From: a virus
Virus record (IMG/VR): IMGVR_UViG_3300035682_000177
Span: 1-25,666 of that record
Length of the DNA stretch: 25,666 nt
Strand: one strand, 5' to 3'
Shown: positions 14,323 through 21,582 of the stretch, in pieces
How positions within the stretch are numbered: position 1 is the first letter of the stretch
Layout: every line of letters begins with the position of its first letter
Notes under the pieces: generated by a model
Seen by the model: only the letters and a program-made list of their open reading frames with translations
Databases searched by the model: none
Told to the model about the DNA's origin: nothing
Made by a program: the position numbers and the translations under genes

Positions 14323-14461
14323 TTTGATAATAAGGACAACCTATGCTAACTAATTGACCTTTAATTGCATCCATTACTTCGTCATAATCAGATTGATCTG
14401 ATAAAACTGTAATAGTTGTAATGCCATAAGCTTCTATTGTTATAACTATTTTGTCTTTCAT
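14309..14461 (-). CDS. Small ORF (50 aa) before sigma factor
   Basis: ATG 14461 to TAA 14309. It begins MKDKIVITIEAYGITTITVL and contains DQSDYDEVMDAIKGQLVSIG, a plausible small alpha-beta protein. It overlaps the sigma gene start by 14 nt, which suggests coupling. Unrecognised. Confidence 0.6.
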   Translation of the reverse strand: MKDKIVITIEAYGITTITVLSDQSDYDEVMDAIKGQLVSIGCPYYQNEDV

Positions 14462-14507
14462 AATTGTAAATGTATAAAATAATATTTTTTAATACATAAT
14501 TTAGTTT

Positions 14508-14744
14508 TTAACATTTATCTACCATAGCATTAAACCCAAGACTATTAAGTAAATCAATCATATATTGCTGTAAAGGTTTAACGGTGTCTGTTTTTTCTTT
14601 GCATTCAATAAACAAAGGTATTTCACCTGATTTAAGACATAACAAGTCAGGTACACCGTTCTTATTAGTCTTAATCAGATTAATCACAAACCAACCTAAA
14701 GCCTCGTATTTCTTAATCGTTTTCGTTTGGTGCTTACTTGCCAC
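14508..14744 (-). CDS. VRR-NUC domain nuclease
   Basis: 78 aa from a GTG at 14744. Catalytic pattern of the PD-(D/E)xK superfamily: G30-V-P-D33 (PDLLCL), then E47-C-K49 (FIECKEK), and Q59/Q60 in the following helix. This is the compact stand-alone VRR-NUC common in phages, linked to Holliday-junction or flap resolution. It overlaps the previous gene by 11 nt. No substrate can be assigned from sequence. Confidence 0.8.
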   Translation of the reverse strand: MASKHQTKTIKKYEALGWFVINLIKTNKNGVPDLLCLKSGEIPLFIECKEKTDTVKPLQQYMIDLLNSLGFNAMVDKC

Positions 14745-14964
14745 TTTTTAAACTTTTAATTCTAATTGTGCCTACTTGTTTGAGTTCTTTGGATTTAAAC
14801 CACATTCTATTATTGATATTTTTATTATTTAATAAAATACGGTGAGGCAAATTAGAATCTGATTTGTCAAATTTAATTTCAATTCCTGTTTTACTATTTA
14901 AAAAATCATAATATTCATTAGTTTTCATTACTTCAAAAACTCTAAATGTATCTCCTACTTTCAT
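14734..14964 (-). CDS. Hypothetical protein (76 aa)
   Basis: MKVGDTFRVFEVMKTNEYYDF start; likely a small beta protein with a basic end (TIRIKSLKSGK). No motif recognised. AT-richer than its neighbours. It lies in the accessory stretch between the helicase and the nuclease, overlapping the latter. Confidence 0.6.
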   Translation of the reverse strand: MKVGDTFRVFEVMKTNEYYDFLNSKTGIEIKFDKSDSNLPHRILLNNKNINNRMWFKSKELKQVGTIRIKSLKSGK

Positions 14965-14984
14965 GATTCTGGTTGATTAAAGGT

Positions 14985-15170
14985 TTAATTGTAATAATCT
15001 TTTGCGTTTTCTATACCAAAATAATGCAAAGCATCAACAATCTGCTCCTTTTCTAATTCTTTGGCTTGTTCAAGTAATCCATTAAATATTTGAGATGTTT
15101 GAATATTTTGAAATGGGATAGCATTATCTATTTGTTCCCATAACCATTCTACTGCTGTTAACTTCTTCAT
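14985..15170 (-). CDS. Small conserved phage protein (MKKLTAVEWL type)
   Basis: 61 aa, helical, begins MKKLTAVEWLWEQIDNAIPF with a charged QAKELEKEQIVDALHYFGIE end. Short proteins starting MKKLTAVEWL are frequent in Bacteroidetes phages and have no assigned role. Its ATG overlaps the stop of the 15167-15745 gene (ATGA), and both genes start with the same TATGAAGAAGTTAA sequence. Confidence 0.65.
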   Translation of the reverse strand: MKKLTAVEWLWEQIDNAIPFQNIQTSQIFNGLLEQAKELEKEQIVDALHYFGIENAKDYYN

Positions 15171-15745
15171 AGTCCTATTTGATTAATTGCTGTTTGTGTA
15201 AGACTTTTACCTCTACAATAGTCTGTATTTGCTTTTTTACATAATTCGCATCTACATTTATAATTACCGTATGAATATAGTGTTCCGTGTATTTGTTCTT
15301 TTTGTCTTTTTTCTTTGTTATGTGCTTCTTTACCTTTTTTAGAATTAGACATTTTTTCTTTGGTTTCCAAATAACTTCCTGTTTTTTCATAATGATAATT
15401 TATTAAAAATTCAATTGTTTTACCTTGAGTAATCAACTCTTTAATTTCAATCAAAGATAATAAATTATTATTAAATATACAAATTTCTTTTGCTTGTTGG
15501 TATTGTTTTTCAAATTCAATTTGAGCCACATCATCAAACGCTTTGTTTTGTGGATAGTCAAATTTTAAAACATACCCATTTTCATCACAAGGAACAAACA
15601 TCCAAAGTTCTAAAGGTTGTTTTATAAATTTAGCGTAAGACATTATTTTATTATACCTTGAAGCCCATTGATTAGTTAATGATTGAACTGATATTGTAAA
15701 ATCTTGCTCCAGAACAAAGTCTGTCATTGTGATTAACTTCTTCAT
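15167..15745 (-). CDS. Protein with C-terminal HGT/CRCxxC zinc-type motif
   Basis: 192 aa. The N-terminal 110 residues are unrecognised. After a helical, Lys-rich KEKMSNSKKGKEAHNKEKRQ stretch (about 131-150, similar to NUMOD3-type DNA-binding motifs of homing enzymes) comes HGTLYSYGNYKCRCELCKKA (about 153-172), a His/Cys motif shared by many phage proteins and likely to bind zinc and DNA. Its low G+C content, HEG-like features and repeated start sequence suggest an inserted gene. I do not see a full HNH catalytic motif. It overlaps the helicase stop as ATGA. Confidence 0.6.
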   Translation of the reverse strand: MKKLITMTDFVLEQDFTISVQSLTNQWASRYNKIMSYAKFIKQPLELWMFVPCDENGYVLKFDYPQNKAFDDVAQIEFEKQYQQAKEICIFNNNLLSLIEIKELITQGKTIEFLINYHYEKTGSYLETKEKMSNSKKGKEAHNKEKRQKEQIHGTLYSYGNYKCRCELCKKANTDYCRGKSLTQTAINQIGL

Positions 15746-16965
15746 AAATATTCTTGTTTAAAATGTGATAGTGTAAAATTCTTTTTGTTCATTACTGCCT
15801 TAAATATTTTATCTTCTATTCCTCCATTAGCAAATATAAAATAAATATCATTAGTTTTTCTATCCATTGTTGTAAGACGATCTCTTGACTGCCAATAAGA
15901 TGTTGCACTAAAATCAACATTCAAATATACAAGATAATCAGCAGCTTTCAAACTAATTCCTTCTCGACCTGCTATAATCTGCAAAGCTATGTTTTTATCT
16001 GTGGTGTTGAACTCTTCTAAATCAGTTGTTAACTTATCACCATAACATGACTTTAATAGATTTAATTCTTCTTTGAACTTATAAAAGATTGCGATCTTCT
16101 TACCCTTAAACTTATCAACAATGAATAGACCTTTTGAATTATCCATTATCATGCTATTACCTGATTCGAATTTAATTGTACCAGAATAAAGCTGGTGTAG
16201 TTTCTGCATCAACTTAACCGGTGTATCTGCAAGGATAACTTCACTACTACCTTGAACAACTAAATCATTACATAAACGTTTACATATTGAATGTGTTTGA
16301 TCTTGCATGTCACAATACAACACATGCTCATTTATAACGCTTGTAAAGCCAGCTAACTCTTGAGTGTATGTTATCATGTACTTACTAATGAAAGTGTCTA
16401 TAATCGTCTTATTTGCATCGGAGTAATCATTACACAATCCATAAGATACGTACTTTTGTTTTACATTAACAAAGTCCTTGCACCATTTATAGAAGTTACT
16501 ATACATTTTGAACGGTGAACGATTAGAAACCCAAAGCTGGTGATAGATTTGAGAATATGATTCTGGTGTTGGTGTACCGCTTAAGAATATAAACGGTTTA
16601 TCTGCAAAACGTTTCTTTAAATCCTTTGCCATCTTACCCGACTTAGGATAAGAACCTAAACGGTGTGCTTCATCCATAACTATACAATCAAAATCATTAT
16701 CTTTAATAGTGTGTAATGATTCATTATTGATAACAGTAAGATCAAAGGTATAACCAAAATCTTTATAGTCTGATTTAATATTACCGATAGCTTTTTTCTT
16801 TGTAAGAAATAGCACTTTATTATAATTATTCAATTTACATACCTCTAAAGCGGTTGAACTCTTACCTGTTCTCACTTGCATAGAAAGGTAAACTATACCT
16901 AAATTCTTTAATATTTGTGATGCTTTTATAGAATTGTCTACTTGATACCCTCGTAACTGTTTCAT
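15742..16965 (-). CDS. SNF2-family DNA helicase
   Basis: 407 aa from the ATG at 16965; a TTG six bases upstream is less likely. Q-like N-terminus LRGYQ (4-8), Walker A variant MQVRTGKSS (29-37), DEAH box MDEAH at 97-101, motif III SGTPTPES near 128, and C-terminal ALQIIAGREGISLKAADYLV with QSRDR (motif VI, arginine finger). This is a compact phage superfamily 2 helicase without extra domains. It may remodel DNA during replication or recombination; the substrate is not evident. It is directly downstream of AT-rich element 2. Confidence 0.85.
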   Translation of the reverse strand: MKQLRGYQVDNSIKASQILKNLGIVYLSMQVRTGKSSTALEVCKLNNYNKVLFLTKKKAIGNIKSDYKDFGYTFDLTVINNESLHTIKDNDFDCIVMDEAHRLGSYPKSGKMAKDLKKRFADKPFIFLSGTPTPESYSQIYHQLWVSNRSPFKMYSNFYKWCKDFVNVKQKYVSYGLCNDYSDANKTIIDTFISKYMITYTQELAGFTSVINEHVLYCDMQDQTHSICKRLCNDLVVQGSSEVILADTPVKLMQKLHQLYSGTIKFESGNSMIMDNSKGLFIVDKFKGKKIAIFYKFKEELNLLKSCYGDKLTTDLEEFNTTDKNIALQIIAGREGISLKAADYLVYLNVDFSATSYWQSRDRLTTMDRKTNDIYFIFANGGIEDKIFKAVMNKKNFTLSHFKQEYL

Positions 16966-16972
16966 AATCAAT

Positions 16973-17236
16973 GTTTTAAACGATTTTAAAGTATTTTAAA
17001 GCATTTTAAAGTATTTTTAAAGTAAATAGTGTCTTTAAAGTACTTTAAACCCATTTTTAAAGCTTTTCTTTTAAAATCTTTTTTTTAAAAATTATTTTTT
17101 AAAATTCTTTTTTTTATTCTTTTAAAAGATTTTAAAGTATTTCTTTTAAAACTCTTTAAAATCACGCTTGAAGTATTCGCAAACATCGTTTTTAGGTTTT
17201 AAAAGACTTTAAAATACTTTAAAATGCTTTAATAAA
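16973..17236. repeat. AT-rich inverted-repeat element 2 (TTTTAAAG array)
   Basis: This fills the gap between primase stop and helicase start. About 18 TTTAAA cores by hand count, as TTTTAAAGTA/GC units on the left and in reverse orientation on the right. The 22-base block 16996-17017 recurs as its exact reverse complement at 17211-17232. The 26-base block 17052-17077 is the exact reverse complement of 1979-2004 in element 1. A 16-base TAATCAATGYTTTAAA also occurs in both, in the same orientation (16965-16980 and 1893-1908). No ORF or promoter was recognised inside. Confidence 0.8.
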
Positions 17237-17239
17237 CTA

Positions 17240-19498
17240 TTAGTTAATTTTCACCTGCTTTAAATAGTTATAAATAGATTGAACCGATACGTTAAGCAAT
17301 AAGGCAACCTCTTTAATATCTACCTCTGGATTAGCTTTGTATAGTTCTAAAAACTGCTGTTTCTTGTTTTTACCTTTATTCAATCCTATAATAGATTTGT
17401 ATTCATTTACCTTTGTTGAATTGCTTTTTATCTTCTTAGCTGTTGCTATAAAGTATTTGCTTAACCTCTCTGCTTTTAAGACGCTGTGCTGGCTTATAAT
17501 CATTGAGCTATCTACTACGTCATCTGAAAAGAATTTGTCCATTACATCGATTAATAATGCGAATCTCGGAATGTATGACTTTTGCTTGGGTAGCATGCTT
17601 TTCATATACTCGTTTTCGTTGTCATCATTTTGAATAGTTGTGATATCGTTAAAGATTCTTTTCCATTCCGTTTTAGCTTCGTCTGAAAACCTCGCAACAT
17701 TTGGGACTATCTCGCCATCGTCTGAATACTTAACTACATTTGCCTTTATTGATTCGTAAAAAGAAAGAACACTATCCGAATACCATTTAATCATACTATA
17801 ATCAATCTCTTTATCGTTGTAAGATTCGATAACTAAATCAGGATAAGATAAAAGCATACGATCCATAAAACCATTTTCTTTGTTTTCGTCTGTATAAAAC
17901 GTGTTAAAGATTGAAGGCTGAATACCACCAAGTACCGGAATTAATGGGTTTTCAACAAACGAACCAGCTCTACTCATTCTATTAAGTGATACCGATTTAC
18001 CAGACCAAGTAGATAACCAAAACTCAAGATCAGAACCAGCACGATACTTGTTCATATCCTTTAACCATCCTGCAAGCTCGTCTTTAAAAACACCAACCGC
18101 ATTCTTCGATTCTTGATGCAAATCAACTAAAGCCTCTAATGTAATATCATTGGCTATAAACTGCGTCTTTGATGGCTTACCTACTTTCTCATGCTGCTTT
18201 TTCTCGTCTTTGCTTAACTCGTTATATTCATTGAACTTATCAGACTTTTTGATGTAGTCCTTTATCTCCTTTGAATTTGCTTTAAGTAATGGAAATATGA
18301 TATTGTTTATCGATGGTGTTTTACCTAAACCAGCTTTTCCGACTATCGCCATCCAAAGCGTTACATTCTCACGCCAACCAGACTTTACCTCAACTTGAAT
18401 GCTATTACCTATTATAACCGATGATAACCAAAGCATAGAACAACCCATGTAATCTATTGAAGCGTCAAGCGTTTTCCTGCATTCGTTCATGTATGCTTGT
18501 AACGGTAACGGAAATATATCAATAGGAAAAATCAGATCATCTGTATTATAAACCAAAGGATGGTAATCAGCTACAATCTCTTTAGATCGTTCTATAATCT
18601 CGCTTTTTCTTCTGGTTCCGTATCCATCGTGATATAACTTAGAAGCAGATGCTTTAAAATCTCCATTGTGTTCTTTAAATGTGTAAGCACTAAACGGACT
18701 GATTAACTTTTCATGCGGGTAAATTGTTGCAGTGCTGAAAAGATACATGCAGTTTTTATCCTTGTAAACATAACCAGAATGCGGCGAATCACCTCCGTAT
18801 CTTTTTATAATATACTTATCTTTTAAATCAGCTACAATCTTAAAATCTAAGCCTATAACATCAAAAATAGAATGCTTAGCGTTATATGCTTCCCAAGGTG
18901 TAACCTCGTTTTCAATAGTTTCAATTTGTTTTTTTGTATCAATTTGTATTGTTTTTTCCTCTTCTATATAATTATAAGTTCTAAGACATGACCAAAGTAT
19001 ATTTCTATCATCCTCTGATATTAATTGAATTGATGAATATTTATTTTTAGTTATACAATTTTCATAAATTACAGCATAACCAAAACGCCCCCTGCTTTCA
19101 ATTATTGCTTCTTTCTGACCTTGTAATTTTGCTATTTTAGTATTTCCTTCAATTTTATTGCATCTATATAAAATATGATAACCATTATTTTTAGTTTTAT
19201 AAATAACAAATTTTTCATAAAAATCATCAATATTATCAGATAGAAAGGAAATTACTTCATTCCAAAATTCTTTTTGTTCTATTAATGTTCCTAAAACTTT
19301 TAAATCAAAATCAATTATTTCCAAGTCGTTATATCCTGAAACTATTGCCCATGAATCAGATTCAATTTTGTCTATTTCATCAGGTGTTAAATGATTAGTT
19401 TGATTTTTTTTCCAAGATCCTTTTGGAGTTTTATCATTATTTATTGGAATAATAGAAAATGATAATTGTGCCAGCCTTTTTAAAATACCTTTTTCCAT
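17240..19498 (-). CDS. PriPol-DUF3987 primase/helicase
   Basis: 752 aa. N-terminal bifunctional primase-polymerase domain (about 1-180) with catalytic IIDFDLK (D63, D65), GYHILYR (106-112) and SRGRFGYAVIY. The middle and C-terminal part is DUF3987: Walker A variant GKAGLGKTPS near 385-395 and GGIQPSIFNTFY with GFMDRMLLSYPD around 520-545. A C-terminal helix-turn-helix (DIKEVALLLNVSVQSIYNYL) ends it. It likely primes and unwinds the phage genome. Its ATG overlaps the preceding GIY-YIG stop (TAATG). The first 180 codons are clearly AT-richer than the rest, so the PriPol half may have been exchanged. Confidence 0.9.
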   Translation of the reverse strand: MEKGILKRLAQLSFSIIPINNDKTPKGSWKKNQTNHLTPDEIDKIESDSWAIVSGYNDLEIIDFDLKVLGTLIEQKEFWNEVISFLSDNIDDFYEKFVIYKTKNNGYHILYRCNKIEGNTKIAKLQGQKEAIIESRGRFGYAVIYENCITKNKYSSIQLISEDDRNILWSCLRTYNYIEEEKTIQIDTKKQIETIENEVTPWEAYNAKHSIFDVIGLDFKIVADLKDKYIIKRYGGDSPHSGYVYKDKNCMYLFSTATIYPHEKLISPFSAYTFKEHNGDFKASASKLYHDGYGTRRKSEIIERSKEIVADYHPLVYNTDDLIFPIDIFPLPLQAYMNECRKTLDASIDYMGCSMLWLSSVIIGNSIQVEVKSGWRENVTLWMAIVGKAGLGKTPSINNIIFPLLKANSKEIKDYIKKSDKFNEYNELSKDEKKQHEKVGKPSKTQFIANDITLEALVDLHQESKNAVGVFKDELAGWLKDMNKYRAGSDLEFWLSTWSGKSVSLNRMSRAGSFVENPLIPVLGGIQPSIFNTFYTDENKENGFMDRMLLSYPDLVIESYNDKEIDYSMIKWYSDSVLSFYESIKANVVKYSDDGEIVPNVARFSDEAKTEWKRIFNDITTIQNDDNENEYMKSMLPKQKSYIPRFALLIDVMDKFFSDDVVDSSMIISQHSVLKAERLSKYFIATAKKIKSNSTKVNEYKSIIGLNKGKNKKQQFLELYKANPEVDIKEVALLLNVSVQSIYNYLKQVKIN

Positions 19499-20226
19499 TA
19501 CGCTATAATTAAATTAGTTCTATTTCTTAACCTTCCGTTTAAATAACATTTTAATGTGCAATAATTTATTTCGTAAACTTCGCTTGCGTGTTTAATACTA
19601 TCAAAAAAAACTCCTGAAATAGTATCTAAAACAATAAAAGAACATGGGCTTATTTCTCTATCTCTAATTTTTTCTTCTTGTGTTTTTTTAATTCCAAATT
19701 TTTTATTTAGTATTCCCTTTCTACCAAATTTTATACGTTCATCCGCTGTAAATATACGCCCATACATAGGATTTTTATTTCCTGAAAATTTACCCTTTAA
19801 TGAATTAGATATTTTTTTCTTTATCTCATCAGTATGTTTTATTCCTTTTCTAAAAGAATTACCAATTAAATAATCTAAATTTTTATTTTTAGCCATCTTT
19901 TTTTTGGTTTCATCAGAAAGACTACCACTAATATCATCATAACCAGTTAATCTACAATTTAAACCATTTTTATTAGAAGCATTAAATAAATCTTGATAGT
20001 ATCTTTCAAATCTATTTAAATCATGTGACTCACATACCTCAATAATCTCAAAAATATGATTTTCAAAGCCGTATTTTTTAAATGAATTAAAAAGTCTTGG
20101 TTGATTTTTAGGTAATTTTTTTTTATAAGATTTTAATCTTACCTCTATATTAATGCTTTGACCAATATAAATTTTTCCAGTTGGATTGGTTATTTTGTAA
20201 ATACCAATTATAGGTTTTATTATCAT
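19498..20226 (-). CDS. GIY-YIG homing endonuclease
   Basis: 242 aa. GIY at 8-10 and YIG at 20-22 with R30, then NRFERYYQDLFNA carrying the catalytic Glu. The middle has NUMOD3-type DNA-binding motifs (DETKKKMAKNK, TDEIKKKISNSLKGKFSGNK), and the C-terminus (VFFDSIKHASEVYEINYCTLKCYLNG) looks like a NUMOD1/HTH module. Intact and of normal length. It lies free-standing before the primase, whose start it overlaps, in a low G+C stretch. Its likely recognition site would be the equivalent uninterrupted locus of a related phage. Confidence 0.9.
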   Translation of the reverse strand: MIIKPIIGIYKITNPTGKIYIGQSINIEVRLKSYKKKLPKNQPRLFNSFKKYGFENHIFEIIEVCESHDLNRFERYYQDLFNASNKNGLNCRLTGYDDISGSLSDETKKKMAKNKNLDYLIGNSFRKGIKHTDEIKKKISNSLKGKFSGNKNPMYGRIFTADERIKFGRKGILNKKFGIKKTQEEKIRDREISPCSFIVLDTISGVFFDSIKHASEVYEINYCTLKCYLNGRLRNRTNLIIA

Positions 20227-20234
20227 TTTTTAAA

Positions 20235-20269
20235 TAAAAAAGCCCCGAGGTAGTGAGTTTCCCGAGGCT
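20235..20269 (-). terminator. Terminator with loop complementary to upstream hairpin
   Basis: On the minus strand AGCCTCGGG pairs with CTCGGGGCT (nine pairs, two G-U), followed by TTTTTTA. It closes the DnaA-like transcription unit and sits 9 nt before the GIY-YIG start. Its loop AAACTCACTAC contains CTCACTAC, complementary to GTAGTGAG in the loop of the hairpin at 20297-20332. Confidence 0.85.
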
Positions 20270-20280
20270 ATTTTAAATCT

Positions 20281-20332
20281 GCTAAAAAACAAATTTAGCA
20301 TAAATTTTGCTCACTACTTCAAAATTTATGCT
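20281..20332 (-). ncRNA. Structured intergenic RNA with kissing-loop potential
   Basis: A perfect 13-bp hairpin (AGCATAAATTTTG at 20297-20309 with its complement at 20320-20332; 10-nt loop) is followed by a 6-bp hairpin (20281-20286 with 20294-20299) that shares three bases with it, so the two compete. Then comes the terminator. The first loop can pair over 8 nt with the terminator loop. TAAATTTG at 20290-20297 also matches the Bacteroidetes -7 box, with TTTG 22 nt upstream, so this stretch could instead include a promoter. Possible roles are attenuator, small RNA or 3'-end protection. Confidence 0.5.
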
Positions 20333-20365
20333 TTTAATTACAGCGCTAATATACTAAATAATTAT

Positions 20366-20686
20366 CTAACATCTTACCTTTTTTAAACAGTTCATAAAAT
20401 ATTTGTCTTTTATTTGCGTTAGTGCATCGTATTGGCGCAAGTTATAAATAATAGTCGAATGATCACGATTAAAAACGTGTCCTATCTCTTTTAAATTCAT
20501 TCGTGTATTTTTGCGAATCAAATAAATAGCTATTATTCGAGCCGTTACATATTCTTTTTCTCTGCATGTGCCTAAGATGTCTTTTAATCCCATTTTAAAT
20601 GCAATTCCGTTAATACATTCTTTAACACTAAACTCATTTCTTTTTGCTCCTATTAAAGGATCTGTATTTATAATTATTCCCAGCAT
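20366..20686 (-). CDS. Stand-alone DnaA domain IV (HTH) protein
   Basis: 106 aa. Residues 45-100 read as the DnaA C-terminal DNA-binding domain: ARIIAIYLIRKNTRMNLKEIGHVFNRDHSTIIYNL, with the signature RDHST at 74-78 that contacts the DnaA box in cellular DnaA. The AAA+ domain is absent. It could bind DnaA boxes in the phage or host origin, compete with host DnaA, or act as a repressor. It overlaps the coiled-coil gene by 13 nt and is the last gene of its unit. Confidence 0.85.
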   Translation of the reverse strand: MLGIIINTDPLIGAKRNEFSVKECINGIAFKMGLKDILGTCREKEYVTARIIAIYLIRKNTRMNLKEIGHVFNRDHSTIIYNLRQYDALTQIKDKYFMNCLKKVRC

Positions 20687-20997
20687 TGATCCATTATTAA
20701 ATTGATTTCTGATTCCACCTCTTCGGTGCCATGTTTCTCCATTACTGCAAATAGCTTGTTAAATGCTCCGATTAGCTTTTCTGTTCGGTGTTGCATCTGA
20801 CCAGCTTTTTCAGATCTTTGAATTGCTAATTTTATTGATTCATCTTTTATATCTTTTGCAGATTTTAAAGTTTTGATCTGAATCATTAATTTTTCCTTTT
20901 CTAGCTTTAATTCGTGGTTTGCAAACTCTAAGTTTTTAACCGCTATCTTAGAATGAATGTAAGATAAGGCTAAGGCTTTGTTTAATACTTCGTTCAT
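20674..20997 (-). CDS. Coiled-coil protein upstream of DnaA-like gene
   Basis: 107 aa, almost wholly helical and charged, with heptad-like NLEFANHELKLEKEKLMIQIKTLKSA at about 22-47 and an acidic end. No family recognised. Tight linkage with the DnaA domain IV gene suggests a joint role in replication control, or a multimerisation partner that supplies what the missing AAA+ domain would. Its ATG overlaps the preceding stop (ATGA). Confidence 0.65.
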   Translation of the reverse strand: MNEVLNKALALSYIHSKIAVKNLEFANHELKLEKEKLMIQIKTLKSAKDIKDESIKLAIQRSEKAGQMQHRTEKLIGAFNKLFAVMEKHGTEEVESEINLIMDQCWE

Positions 20998-21167
20998 CTT
21001 GTCCTTGTTACTTTAACATTGTTATTACCTAATTTAATCTCCCAGTTCAAGTCATCTGTTCTGGTGATTCTTCTTCTTGTTGACATCAAAGTATCATAAA
21101 ACTTGACATCTGCTATAAATGAGCCGTTAACGCTCAATGATAATAGTTTCTCTTTCCAGTTATTCAT
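20994..21167 (-). CDS. Small ORF (57 aa), first in DnaA-like unit
   Basis: ATG 21167 to TGA 20994, MNNWKEKLLSLSVNGSFIAD, then FYDTLMSTRRRITRTDDLNWE and a basic end. A promoter lies 22 nt upstream (21189-21219), and the stop overlaps the next ATG, so expression is likely. Predicted beta with a basic patch; function unknown. Confidence 0.65.
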   Translation of the reverse strand: MNNWKEKLLSLSVNGSFIADVKFYDTLMSTRRRITRTDDLNWEIKLGNNNVKVTRTR

Positions 21168-21188
21168 GTTATTTTCTTTTTGTTAAAA

Positions 21189-21219
21189 CAAATGTACTAA
21201 TATTTATCAAACAAACAAA
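21189..21219 (-). promoter_or_regulatory. Bacteroidetes-type promoter
   Basis: On the minus strand TTTG (21219-21216), 19 nt spacing, then TACATTTG (21196-21189), an exact match to the TTTG/TAnnTTTG consensus at near-optimal spacing. It follows the terminator at 21234-21262 and precedes the ATG at 21167. Confidence 0.75.
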
Positions 21220-21233
21220 CATAATTTAAAATA

Positions 21234-21262
21234 AAAAATCCCTACCAAATTAATGATAGGGA
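21234..21262 (-). terminator. Terminator after DUF3127 gene
   Basis: On the minus strand TCCCTA (21262-21257) pairs with TAGGGA (21244-21239) across a 12-nt loop, followed by TTTTTATTTT. It lies just after the stop of 21271-21582 and ends the recombination unit. Confidence 0.8.
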
Positions 21263-21270
21263 AATTAGAT

Positions 21271-21582
21271 TTAAAATATAGGTTCGTTACTTGTTAAAAC
21301 GTTAATTTTCCATATAGCTAGTGTATTGAACCATTTATCTACACCTTCTTTATTAGTCCATTTGCGACCTTTAAGGTTGACGTGTAACTCAACTTCATCG
21401 CCAATACTAATGCCGTTCAGCTCATCGCATTTGTCTTTCGTAGCTTCAAACGCTACCTCATCAGGATAATTAGGATTACCATCTAATTCTAAAACGATTT
21501 CACGTTTCTTAAATTCTTTCTCGCCAACTACTTGAGTTTGACCTACAAATACTACTTTACCTTTTACTTTGATTGCTTCCAT
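21271..21582 (-). CDS. DUF3127 OB-fold, SSB-like protein
   Basis: 103 aa, matching the DUF3127 layout: KVKGKVVFVGQTQVVGEKEFKKREIVLEL, then FEATKDKCDELNGISIGDEVELHVNLKGRKW and WFNTLAIWKI. This is a five-stranded OB-fold family from Bacteroidetes and their phages, thought to bind single-stranded DNA. It overlaps the YqaJ nuclease by 19 nt, which fits a recombination/repair role. The acidic C-terminal tip of true SSB is lacking. Confidence 0.8.
   Translation of the reverse strand: MEAIKVKGKVVFVGQTQVVGEKEFKKREIVLELDGNPNYPDEVAFEATKDKCDELNGISIGDEVELHVNLKGRKWTNKEGVDKWFNTLAIWKINVLTSNEPIF

Noticed and set aside
14462-14507. Promoter before the 50-aa ORF (TACATTTA on minus strand)
   Set aside because: Last base of the -7 box and the -33 box do not match; the gap is too AT-rich to judge.
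15175-15390. Minus-strand 71-aa ORF rich in Lys
   Set aside because: Fully inside the 15167-15745 gene in another frame; composition is an artefact of A-rich codons.
16966-16971. TTG start for the helicase
   Set aside because: ATG at 16965 is two codons downstream and gives the usual MKQLRGYQ start.
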